A model generated the notes under the pieces. The model had not been told where the DNA came from and searched no databases. It saw only the letters and a list, made by a program, of their open reading frames with translations. Positions 1 to 10,800 of a DNA stretch of 64,000 nucleotides are shown piece by piece; the first letter of the stretch is position 1; each line of letters starts with the position of its first letter. A program made the translations under genes and the position numbers. The DNA is from Sporodiniella umbellata (lineage: Eukaryota; Mucoromycota; Mucoromycetes; Mucorales; Rhizopodaceae), in the NCBI GenBank assembly GCA_025677835.1, contig JAIXMR010000037.1, positions 124,001-188,000 on the forward strand, in the 5' to 3' direction.

Positions 1-275
1 CTCAGTCTCGTCTCAGGCCTTTGGCTTACATGGCGTTGTCTGCTTTCCATCACAGCGATGAAAGCAAAACTCCACGGAACGAACAAGTCAAATCAAGAAT
101 AGAGTCTGACCAGCAGTGGTTAGAAAATCACGTAAAAGATTTTGGCCATCTTTGGGAAGAAGAAAATACAGAGTCAAGTCCAGAGCAAGATATTCTTAGA
201 CTAATGCATGACGACAAAATCAAAGGAAGGCTTGGCATCCCACCCTTCTGGATGTTGGCTTCGACATCTCTATAA
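1..275 (+). CDS. 3' end of a hypothetical protein (5' truncated by window edge)
   Basis: An open frame runs from the window edge to a TAA at 273-275 and gives about 90 residues. They are charged and mostly hydrophilic (many E, D, K), with a WLENHVKDFGHLWEEE stretch that could be helical, and end in GIPPFWMLASTSL. No domain is recognised. The frame has no stop back to base 3, so this is probably the last exon of a gene that begins outside the window. It is tail-to-tail with the CTU2/NCS2 gene, whose stop is at 406, leaving about 130 bases that hold AT-rich 3' sequence of both genes. It could also be a chance open frame, but the length and composition favour coding. Confidence 0.5.
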   Translation, partial: QSRLRPLAYMALSAFHHSDESKTPRNEQVKSRIESDQQWLENHVKDFGHLWEEENTESSPEQDILRLMHDDKIKGRLGIPPFWMLASTSL

Positions 276-405
276 ATCACTACAAAAAAAAACTTCATAT
301 ACCACATAAGCACACACACTTACACGCACACACAAACAAGCGTATATACATGCATATATATAAACTTATATCTATCATATATCTATATATACGATTAATG
401 TATTT

Positions 406-1951
406 TTATTCTATTAAAAAGTCTTTAATTTCGTTTAATAATCGATTGTCGCGGCTTTGATCTATCACCTTTTGATGTACAAAAGGTGGTAGCTGTTCAA
501 TAGTATCGGGACTATAATCCTTAAAATCTACTTGACAACTGTAACATACGTATTGATTGATGTCCAGCTTTTTATCTTTGCAGCAGTTTCCTTTATCACA
601 GCAACTTGTTGTATTTTCCTCTGGTACTTTAGCTACCGTTATATGTTTTCTCCACTCAGTGATTCCTGTTTGGTAAGGCCTAGTTTTAATGAGTTTTTTG
701 TTGCTTTGATAATGTTATTCTTGTCAGTATCTTACATTGAACAAACAGCGCATGTTTTGCTCATATCCATATTTTTGGCGGGTGTCAACTTAAGTGTCGT
801 ACGACAGACTGTGCTTACTGTGCTTGGGAAGTCGCGTTCCAAACTATTGATGAACCCTTCTGTTAGACGGTCAATCGAACTTTTGGTCGGCATCATTGTA
901 CTGTAATTGTAAGGTGGAATAACCAGGAGATCCGAAAAATAATTGTAGAGCCCAATTTCCTTTGAAAGCATATCCTTCATGGGTCTCATAATTCCTATTC
1001 CTCGAAGCTCTGTATCTACACTGATATCCAAAGGCAAACTGTAGCCTCTTCCTTTAGCAGTCCACGATATCATTTTGATTGCTTGTCGTGTAGCCGAATC
1101 GCCAAAGAATATATATGTACAACCTTCTTTTTCTGCTATTTGCATCAGCATTTCCATTTTTATGTGCCACAAAAGAGCTTCTTTAGCGGAAGTCTTTTTG
1201 ATACTCTCAAACAGTTTTTTAAGTGAGATCTCTTTTTCCGTATCAGACAAGACCTCAACAAAATGCTCTTTGGAAATATGAGTCACATCTTTCAGTCAGC
1301 CATATTATTATTGTTTTGTTTACCGTATTCGCTGTTTTCGATACCGTCAGTTGATTTGAGCACTTGATGGAACCGTTCATTTTTTTTGAATTGAGGACTG
1401 AAGATCTCATTTAAAGAATAACAGAAGTATGGTAAATTAGGATAATTCTTTTCCATTCTCTCCCGTAAAATGCTGGCATTGTTTTGTGTCTAATAGAAGT
1501 ATAAGAAAAAATCGGTTTAGCTAACTTTTTTTTTCTATCTACCGTTTCAAACAAAGAGCTTTCATCTATATGACAAATAATAGCTTCAGGAACCACTTGG
1601 ATTTTTTTCTTTTCTGAAGGTAGTGTGTGCATGAAATTTTTTGTCAGGTTGACAAGTGCCCTATACACGTTTTAAAAAAAATACAGCTTCTATCTATGGC
1701 TTACATTGACGAAGGCCCACCTGAACAAGCCAGGAGCACTTTTCCTTTTTTTCTATTGCCATTTCTTAAGCGTATCAGGATAGATCTATATTTTCCTACG
1801 AATTGAAACATGAAGCATTCCCTTTGAAGTGTTAATGTCAATTTTTTATTATATCTTTTTTTTTTTACTGGCAATAGTTGGCTTGTCTTATATGAAGCGT
1901 AGGTTTATCTGATCTGCATTTGCAACATTCGTTTTTCTTGGGTTTAGCCAT
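406..1951 (-). CDS. NCS2: Cytoplasmic tRNA 2-thiolation protein 2 (Ctu2/Ncs2), multi-exon
   Basis: Partner of Ncs6/Ctu1 in the URM1-dependent 2-thiolation of wobble uridine (mcm5s2U34) in cytosolic tRNAs for Lys, Glu and Gln. The start ATG is at 1951-1949. Exon 1 (1869-1951) encodes MAKPKKNECCKC...ANYCQ. Exon 2 (1705-1821) continues ECFMFQ...KYRSIL and the PP-loop-like LLACSGGPSS. An exon from about 1670 down encodes LVNLTKNFMHTLP. A small exon around 1390-1300 encodes FSPQFKKNERFHQVL. Exon 1285-732 carries the family-typical FFGDSATRQAIKMISWTAKGRG region and ends CAVCSM. The last exon encodes PYQTGITEWRKH... and CYSCQVDFKDYSP, ending at TAA 406-408. Introns are short with GT-AG ends and the phases match at each join I checked (for example CA|G GAA TGC). 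The N-terminal CxxC and C-terminal Cys pairs fit zinc binding known in the family. Exon ends in the middle are approximate. Confidence 0.9.
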
Positions 1952-3631
1952 CGTGCTGTAGAATGTTGAAAAAAACAAAAGCTCAGCCACTGTTAGACAT
2001 AAATGTTCGATTATCGGGACTGAATAAATAGCTAGCGGACTTACAAAGTTCTCAAGTTTTGGCGCAGCTATCAACTTTAGATTGTAATAAGATGTATCTG
2101 CTTAGGCGTCTGAAGTACAATATGTAGTCAGCAAACAGAAACTTTCCAAAGTTTTTTGTTGTTTTGATATGCTTGTCTAACATACACTACGTGATCGAAA
2201 GCCTAAGTAACCGTCATTGTCTGAATAAGCTCAGAGTTACCTCCTATAACAGTAGGTATTTTGTTGTTAGCAGTTACAAAGGTCTATATTGGATAATTGT
2301 ATTATAGATGGTAAAAGAAGGAGTTTAATGAAGCTATTGAAACTGGCTGCTAGACATTTAATAGCGCAACTCTTAAAGCCGCTTTATTAGCGTATCAGAC
2401 GATAAGAACAAGTATGAAAAATGACGGAATTTTAAACTACTTTAGCTACTAATTGAAATTAGATGTCTATGAAAGGAGAAGGCTACTAGATCAAACCTAA
2501 AGCATACCCTGGTCCTCCACAATTACCTCACTATTTCAGTAGGTAGGAACGTTAATTTTTCTATAGAATAAGATTGTGTAATATACAGTCAAAGTTTGAA
2601 AAAAATTTTGTATGCTTGAAACTGTCCATAAAGCATTACGTTATGTTTTTATTCTTCACCTTCAATACTTTACGTACAAAAAACGATGTATAGTAACTAT
2701 TTAGTTCTTTGTTACTTTGTTATTTTTATAGTATTGGTATTATTTGGTTTACATTAATCTTTTTCTAATTTCTTCCTCGACTTTAATTTAATTTGCCTCT
2801 CTCTAATGTTTTGATTTTGTTTTCAATTTCATTCATTTAATCTACACTCATACTTTCCCAGCGTTAAGTGTTGTAATTCAGTACTCAGATTATTTAATGA
2901 AACCACTGTTGGTTTTGAAAACTTTATGAAGTACACTGTGCACAAAGAGTAGGTGTGGCATATGGCTAGTCCTCATAATGAGGAGTTATATGTTTTCTTA
3001 ACGCCAAAAAATTATGCACTGAGCTTCCTAAAATTGTTTTGGTTGAAGAAATATATATCTCTTAAATACCTCATAAAAATTAACAGTCTATCACAAAGAG
3101 AATCGCTACCCTTGATGCTCAAAATTAAAAAATTGAAATGAATATATCCGTATTCAACTAACATCAGTATGTTTTTTATTGTTATCTTTACCCGACTTTC
3201 ATTTTGACAACTATTTCATAAAGAGAAGCGCCTGTTGGCAATGTAACACAAAAGTATTTTTTTTCCAACATAAATAATCGTCAATTGTTGTTTTCCTATT
3301 AAGATAAGCTCTTAAAATCAATGGATACAGACAGTGGGTCTAACGATGAACAAAATATACTAAAAAACAGAGCATAGTTTGAGTGCAATTGTAAATAAGG
3401 ATTTTTTACTACGTCAAATACAAATAGAAGCGCTCCTTTCGTTAACAATATATATGTATATATAACAGGGTCAACGCACGGACATTGCAAATTCATTGTC
3501 TTTTTGTCTAATTGTACGCTCCGCCTGATAGCAATATTGGAAAGATCGATTTTTGAATTTTTTTGTTTTTATTTAGAAATTTTTGCCATACGTAAATACA
3601 AAGGAGAAGCTACATATTATCGCAGATTTGA
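1952..3631. other. Gene-free AT-rich interval
   Basis: Open frames here are all short and broken. The first bases presumably hold the NCS2 promoter. I see no RNA gene, terminal repeat or domain. The interval reads as intergenic or decayed DNA. Confidence 0.5.
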
Positions 3632-4174
3632 TTACTGATAATAATAACTACTATAGTAGTACTCTGGAAGCTTTCGAGCCGAATTCTTTCTTTTCAGTTG
3701 CCTTGGGTTATAGTATTCTTTTTCTTCTAATATATGACTGGATGATTTTCTTCTGCGAGGAACGTAGTAGTAGTCTAATGGAGGGCTCTGTTCTACAGGA
3801 TAATAATAGCGATAACCCTTCAAATGAGATCTATATCTTTCATCCGAGTATCTATCTTCCATTCCAGAGTATCTTCCCTCCATACTAGAACGCCTGCCTT
3901 CTATGTATCGTTCCTCAGAGCTAGAACGTCTCTCTTCTGTATGTGGCTCTAATGAGAGCGATTGAAGCATTTTATCTGCCATTTCATACAGTTTAGTAGC
4001 CATTTCTTTTATATCTTCCGTAGAATTTGCTGGTTTGAACGGCTTTTTTCTTTCAAGTGCTGGTATAGGCCTTTGTGGTTTAGGCTCCTTGATTGTGATG
4101 TGGGTTTTGGAAGTAGCTGGGACAACAGCATATCCCAATTTATCTTGCAATCTCTTGGTTTCTTCCAAAGACAT
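3632..4174 (-). CDS. Hypothetical Arg/Ser/Tyr-rich protein (180 aa)
   Basis: A single-exon frame starts at ATG 4174-4172 (MSLEETKRLQDKLGYAVVP) and stops at 3632-3634. I prefer this Met over the in-frame upstream one because upstream residues are Phe/Leu filler from a poly-T region. The first 80 residues look like an ordinary soluble segment with a Pro-rich linker and a helix (EDIKEMATKLYEMADKML). The second half is low complexity: repeated RRSS, EERY, MEGRYS and MEDRYS units, then several YYY clusters. Arg/Ser/Tyr repeats of this kind occur in RNA-binding or condensate-forming proteins, but no domain supports a function. No homologue is recognised. The opposite strand has a 101-codon frame across the same region that I treat as a shadow. 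Confidence 0.6.
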   Translation of the reverse strand: MSLEETKRLQDKLGYAVVPATSKTHITIKEPKPQRPIPALERKKPFKPANSTEDIKEMATKLYEMADKMLQSLSLEPHTEERRSSSEERYIEGRRSSMEGRYSGMEDRYSDERYRSHLKGYRYYYPVEQSPPLDYYYVPRRRKSSSHILEEKEYYNPRQLKRKNSARKLPEYYYSSYYYQ

Positions 4175-4931
4175 CTTAGACAAAAGAAGGAGAAAAGGCA
4201 AAAAAAAAAATAAAAAAATAAGAAAAATACCCTAAACAAGTAACAGATGATCACATATACAAAAGACTGCGTTCTCGTGTCTTCACATGATTACCTTTTG
4301 CTTTTATTGGCTCATGTGCAAAAAAAAAACAGGGGGAGGATCTAGAACACTTGGCTTTAACTTAAAAAGACTATGCTTCACCAAAAATAAACACACCGAA
4401 AAGCTTTAAGTTCTCTGCTTACAAGGTGAATAAATTTATTTCGCTTCCATCTTTAACTCAGTATAACCTCAACGAAGAAGGGTAAGAGTTTTTCTATTGA
4501 AAACGCCCTAAAAAGCAAGAGCGAAATAAAAAATAGATAGCCACGAGAGCCACAATTGTACTGTTAACATACCTTTGTAGAAACCCCTAATTCTAAACCT
4601 TCTACAACACTGTATCAGTTTGACCAAGGCTTAGATTCAAAATACAGGCGAAGAAAATAGATTAGGTCACTAAAAAAAGTTTGGACTGGCCAGAAAAAAA
4701 TCGGCCCAATAAAAGCAATGCTGGCTTACTTTTCTGAAAATAGGTTACACTTTTCGAAGATGGTAAGACAAGGAAAAATGGTGTTTGTCGTCGTACTTCT
4801 ATGATTTAAGAATGCATCAGAAGTTGTATTTTAGCTACTGTTTCTCTTTTTTAATTCTATTATACTTTTTATAAATGTTATAACATGAGTATCGCTGGTA
4901 GTGAGATATTTCCTATTATTATCTAATTATA
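4175..4931. other. Intergenic, A/T tracts
   Basis: Contains an A-rich stretch at 4201-4230 and an A run at 4321-4329, probably upstream sequence of the minus-strand gene ending at 3632. No coding frame is supported. The right part may already belong to the decayed transposon. Confidence 0.4.
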
Positions 4932-5790
4932 TATGGATTGGGAAGGACCTGCAGCTACAGCAGCACATGAGAAACTGAAAAACAGAAAGAAGTCTATGGA
5001 AATGAGTCCCTAATAGGCGATTCAAAACAGAGAGGCTTCTATGTAATAAAAACGAACCTAAAGTCGTGAACCTGATTAAATCGATGCAAGAGTTTGAGCA
5101 TATGTCTATAAGAGAAGCAGCCTCAAAAGTTAACAGCCATACGCAAGACCAAAGAATGGAACACTCTGAAAAATAGCTCTAACCAAGAAAATTTTCTCAA
5201 TACCATAAAAAAGGAGCATAAAGGCCGAAAACTTGTTCTTCAGTTGCTAATTAATGAGCCAACCTTGATAGTAGAGGCTGTTACTGTTTAGCTTCGCGCG
5301 ACTTTTAAGGACATTCAAATTGCTTCAAGATCAGTAGTAGCCCATATGAAAAATAAATGACATCTCACTTATAAACGTATTTTTCCATATTAATCTGCAT
5401 GGGACAGTAAAAAAACTAATGTTAAAAGATGCAACGAAGTCAGAGCTTGGGGTCTTCCATAAATTAGATTCTTTTAACGATCGCGTATTCCTTGACGAGG
5501 CTGGATTTAAGAGGAATATACATCAGTTGTATGGCTGGAGCGAATTACAAACTCCTTGTAAAATTAAAACTGAAACAAAAGGACCAAATGTGAGCATACT
5601 AAGTGCTGTTTCTAACGACGTTATTATTACCCTTTCGCAAAAAAAAAATTGTTACTACAACTGTAGCTGGAAAAGACAATGATTTAATGTTACTCCAGTT
5701 GTAAAGAAAAAAGGAACAACCAGTAACGATTTTCTAGAGTTTATAGAGTAAGCTTTCGCTACAACTGATACAATTGACATAAGTTACAAT
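4932..5790 (+). pseudogene. Decayed Tc1/mariner (IS630-type DDE) transposase relic
   Basis: A series of frames broken by stops and frameshifts reads like a Tc1/mariner transposase. It begins at an ATG (MDWEGPAATAAHEKL). A helix-turn-helix-like part follows around 5070-5150 (LIKSMQEFEHMSIREAASKV). Around 5420-5640 comes FNDRVFLDEAGFKRN, then YGWSE and KGPNVSILSAVSND, which is the usual order around the first catalytic Asp (codon 5494-5496) in DDE_3 transposases. Then KKKGTTSNDFLEFIE and a stop. At least four in-frame stops interrupt it, so it cannot make an intact enzyme. No inverted terminal repeats were found by eye. Tc1-type elements are common in Mucoromycota. The family call is good; the element ends are unknown. 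Confidence 0.75.
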
Positions 5791-7308
5791 TTTAATTAGC
5801 ATTTCAAAAATTTACAAATAGCCACATATATGTACGTTAATCTTGTTCTATGCAAAGCTCAAATAAATTTTTCGAAATTAATAATCTGCGCTACAATTCA
5901 TTTGGTTTGATGAGCTTGATTAAATCCACATCAAAAGGTCGCTCTTCGCTATCAAATTAAATAAGACCTAGAGTAAAACTTACAAAAGCACCTCAGTTTT
6001 CACTGTTTAAAAGCGTTATGTGAAGATTCGCGGCACTAATGCTCGGATATCATATACAGAGCGTGCAAATAAAAAAATACAAGATTCCTCAATGGGTAGA
6101 TGGTTCACTTGCCTCCTCTTTTATTTAAACAAACGCAAATAGTTTAGTAGTTTTGTTTTGCCTACAGTTGGGAGAAAATTCACTGTAATTTAACAAGTTC
6201 TAATCAACATATAAGTTGCGCATCTCTAATAAACGTCAAACAACGGTACCATAGACATTTGCTACCAAGATCAAAGTCACGCACTCAAATGGCTCACCTA
6301 AGGTGCCGATTGGCAAATATATGTAGAATAAAGATAGATAAATCGACCCCTTGTCTTTGAAGAATCACTCGGTTGTTCACACTTTTTTAAAAGCGTCTCG
6401 ATTGATTGTATCAGTTTCTATAGGCACATAAGTAAAAGTATGGATGCTTTGAAAAGAAGCCTGGTATGGAACCTACAGGCCTATTATTGACTAACTACCG
6501 CTTTACCTACAAATGAGCATTATTTGTAAGGCCCATTGTTCCTCCTTTTAAGTGCTTATTAGTAGTTGTAGGTGCAATAGTGTTTGTTTGTTAGATGAAT
6601 GCATAACTGTATTTGACTAGCCGTTTTATTTTAGAATGGTTGTGGCAAGAGCCTTTTAAGTTGAGCTCTGGAGATCGCTAAACTCTTAAATGGTACTAGC
6701 AAGATAATGTTAAAATATACCCCTCGAGTTCTAAATGATCCATCAGGAAAGTAACTCTTTCTTTACTAAAATGGCTGTACATTTTACCTAGCTTGTTCTA
6801 TGTTTAATAAGAATAGCTTGTGTGCATGACATAAACCTCATTTGTTAGTAATTGATCCTAGTCTTTCTTTGTAGGTAAAAAAACCATCGCCTTTTTTTTG
6901 TCTACTTCAGACAATACAAATGGCTTACAAAAACTTTTGATTAACTTTAACAGCTACTGGAGTGTGTTGAAGACCCATAAATATTACGCGTATTGTCTAA
7001 ATTGAGGGGATTAACGGGTACTCTGCATTGTGCAAGTTTTTTTTTTTTGTAATCAATGAGCATATTCTTGTCTCAATTGACAAACCTGTTTTTTTTTTTT
7101 CAGAAAGAAAATGTTTAGAAATGTCTATTAGTCCATCGCGCTCGTTTTTCAATATTAAAAAAAAAGTATGCTCTTTTGTAATGAAATTAATGTTGGGTGC
7201 CATCTGGAATAAGAAAAAAATTAGACTAAATATGGAGGAGCAGTTGAAAAAATACATAGGACCCACTACAATGAAACAGTGTTTGTATCTGTACTCAGAA
7301 GTAATAAT
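5791..7308. other. AT-rich interval, probably transposon decay
   Basis: No frame with coding character. Parts of 5800-6100 may be the 3' end of the transposase relic. A plus-strand frame at 7028-7444 begins in T runs and overlaps the minus-strand gene at its end, so I treat it as chance. Confidence 0.4.
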
Positions 7309-7773
7309 TTATTGCCAACCATCTTGCATCATTTCTATAGTTTCAAACCAAGCTAAATGCATTTGTTCTTTCCATCGATTGTGCTTAATGGCATTTCTCT
7401 TGGCAGCTGCTAATGCTAGTTTTTCTTTAACACTATCTTTTTGAATAGGCGAGCTGTTAACTAAAATGGCCAGCCATTCGCTAAGATCGTCATTCACAAG
7501 TGTAGATAAGGTAGAGTTTCTAAAAGTTGAGCTGTTTGTGTCTCTCAACTCATATTCTTGGAAGGTATGTATCAGTTCGTCAAGATCATTTGTTCTATTA
7601 AAATTGCTAAATATTTCTGCTATTTCCGGCAACACTGGCGGCTTATCAAGCATTTTGCTGTAAGTAGTAGATACTCTTGTTTCGTTGAGATGTAGAAATC
7701 CTGATATTGAGTGGGCATACAAATTCATAAAAGCTTACAAGAGGAAAAAGTCTAACTTACTGGATGGTATCAT
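7309..7773 (-). CDS. Hypothetical protein, 5' end unresolved
   Basis: The main exon (7309-7700) encodes about 130 residues, FLHLNETRVSTTYSK then MLDKPPVLPEIAEIFSNF, ending with RWKEQMHLAWFETIEMMQDGW. An upstream exon joins in phase: ATG at 7773, MIPS, donor GTAAGT at 7760, acceptor AG at 7702-7701, giving MIPS-RFLHLNETR (134 residues in this minimal model). The frame upstream of that Met stays open (NGFFKKILKK), so the real start may lie in another exon toward 7830 or beyond. The sequence is helical and soluble with no membrane segment. I recognise no family; the conserved-looking PPVLPE and terminal W/H/F-rich segment suggest a real protein. Confidence 0.55.
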
Positions 7774-7802
7774 CTTTTTAAGGATTTTTTTAAAAAACCC
7801 AT

Positions 7803-10800
7803 TACTTCTTATTGCTTTCTTTGTTGACTGTTTATTGCTAACATTGAATGAATAAAAGCAATAGTATAAATAAACTTTACTGGTGACTGAAAGCTGTACA
7901 TATGTTCGATATATCATGCATTGTTTAAATACACTGAAGAAAAAGAAGAAGAAACTAAAATATTTACTCGCGGGAAAGACGGAAGTTGGCCCGAACACTA
8001 AAAATTTTGGTTCTGGTAGCACATTGATAGTCTTTGTAGCACACTTGGCTATTCACAACTAAAGTGCAGTGTTTTTTAGTTACACTTGAAAAGATTAGAC
8101 AAACATAGGGTTTTTTAAAGCTACTTTCTGATCCAGTAAGCCCTATAGCTACTCTGGAGTAGAGAAAAATCGAGTAGTACCTACTCGGTTTCAGCCCTAT
8201 CTTTTTTTTACATACACGAAATCTCTACTTGTCGTCAAAGCAAGCCGCAACTGGAAGAGACGCTCTTAGAGTGCACAATCTCCGCTATTAAATCATCAAA
8301 AAATAGATAGAGTACAATATTGATTTCCAGAAAATTGTGGTGAAGAAGCTGACGGTCACATAAACTAACGAGAGGATGTACATGACTTAAACTTGGTAAT
8401 CGCGAATACGAAAGCGGGTACATGGAAACTAAGGTCACAATGAGCAATTGCATGAACAACGTAGAAAGTCATGAGTAAATACTAAAATATAATGGTCTTA
8501 TGTTGGAAGCAACTTTGTATAGGAATACATTGTACAACCCTCACTAGGCAAGAGAATAATAAAACAGAGGTAAGCAAGTGTTACCTTCAAATAATGATGC
8601 CCACTTGCGATCTGTTTTTTTTTTTTTTTTGTTATACTATAGCGTTTAATGAAGCCGCTTTAATTGTCATGTTTCCAATATGTCGCCCAGCTTAGTACTT
8701 CAATTTTGTGTGGGCCTCGGTCAGACTGCTGAAAGCGGATTCTTGTGGTATCTAGTACAGTTACCTTTTAAACCTTTCCGCTTTTCAAAGCTTTTTTTTT
8801 GTTATCTCTTAATTTTTTTCTTAAAAATTTCCTTTATTCTACGTAACATTGATATTCCCATTTGTTTAGCAAAAACTAATCGTTTAAACTGATATCTAGC
8901 ACATACTGTAGTCATGATATTATCTTTATATTCCGATTCCATTTTTATAAATTTGGGACATATATTGACTCAGTCACAATAGCTTTTTTCTATCTCAATT
9001 GGTTACAGCAAATCTTGGAGTTGCAGTTTGGCAAACACGCTCTCTTCAGAAAAGTATCTATATAAGCAATTTTTGCTCAAAAATCAACCATATCAATATT
9101 AGTAGCTCTAAGAAATCTGCCTTACATCATAACCTCTCTGCTCATCAAGACTCTTTAAAAATACGTCTGAGTTTAAATAATTGAAACCTAACTCTCAACA
9201 ACCTGGATTTCAACACTCAAGGTCTCGAAGCACTCATCAATGTGAGTTCATTAAGTGCAAGCTTCCATTAAAAACTTACTGCATCAAACTTTTTTGCTTA
9301 CAATGAATTATGCCGAACGGTATTGATGTAATTGGGGATCGTACCAAACAAACTTTTTAATCGCCAATTCAAGTATTGAAAGTTTTGGAATGGGAGTTCA
9401 TCCCCCATGGTACCAACCAAGCTTTACTTGATAGCGCTTGGTCTTTCTAGCTTAAGAAGCATTTTAGTCTTGAGCAAAGAGGTTGGCTTTATTTGACCTT
9501 TTTGTTGCTAGCGCCAAAATCTGAGAGGTAGCTTGACAGCAATTTACGGACTCCTCTCTTGGCTTCTTCAGTTTCAAGAGCGGTATCGTCTCTTCTGACA
9601 ATACCCAGTTACTCAGATGTCGAATAATAGAGACAATAACTGAAAGCTAAAAGTAATAGTGCACAAACTAAACACCTCACATAAACTATATAAAATGTCA
9701 CCCTCTTATGATGCAGAGCTTTACGTCAGAGTATCTTAAAGAGCATGCTACATCCCACTCAAGAAGACAATAAATATATAGGTTTCAGGCGCAGAAAGGT
9801 TCTAAGAAGAACCTGGCACTACAAACGCCTTTCAAGCCGAGAAATAGATAAAGTTGCTAACAACAAAGATTCTAGAAAAAAGTTTATTAGATAATTTGAC
9901 GGTAATAATGATAAGAATCTGTCATATCCGACAATCCAAACCCATACAAATAAAGACTCTGTGGCTTTACAATAATGTATTGCGTACAGTATTTGCACTA
10001 AAAATACAATTATAGCAAATAATATTCGAACAAAGCTGTGTCTAAAATATAGTAAAATACAATCAACATGTTAGCCCCTAAAACTTTATTTACTGTACTC
10101 AATAAACTTTAAACTTCACGACAGCTAATTTCGCTCAAACATAAGCATAGATTTTAATGGATATGAGGATGTTTCTGCTAAGTTGCGGATTAACCTTTTA
10201 CACTTATCTTTATAAATACAATAATAGCTAACAGTTAGTTTTTTTTTTTTGTATGCATAAAAAATGCTCAAAAATGACATAATTCCCTTCGCTTAACTTT
10301 CCTAGTAATTAAAAACAAGGCTGAAGCGTGTTTATCTAAAGCCAATCAAATAAATTGCAACTGGTAGCTATAAAATCCTAATATCTAACGAAAATAGTTC
10401 TTTACATTTGACTTTTACTAGCTAGCTTTTTAAAGGCTTCTGGAAGGGACTTCATATTGGATTTTTGGAAGCTAACTGCTTTAATGCAAGCTGGAGTTGG
10501 CCTCTTGGAAATGTCAATCTAAAACTAAATGTAAAGCCAAACTGCCAACTACCAAACAGTTGAATCTCAGACTTGGTCCATGCGCAATCGAACTACAAAC
10601 AGCGTTTTTATTCTCAATCTTTATGAGTCGTATTTGAACACCATCAGTTCAGTTGCTACTTGTTGACTGTACATTCAGTTTTTTTTTTTCCTAATTGTTT
10701 TTATTTGGGTCCGGTTAGCTCCTACAGTTTTCTCTATAAGCCTCTTAGGCCATGGTGACAAAGAATAGAATCAAATTTACTAACTACCTTCAGTTTGTCT

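Noticed and set aside
7028..7444. A 138-codon plus-strand frame
   Set aside because: It consists largely of Phe and Lys from T and A runs and overlaps the better-supported minus-strand gene.
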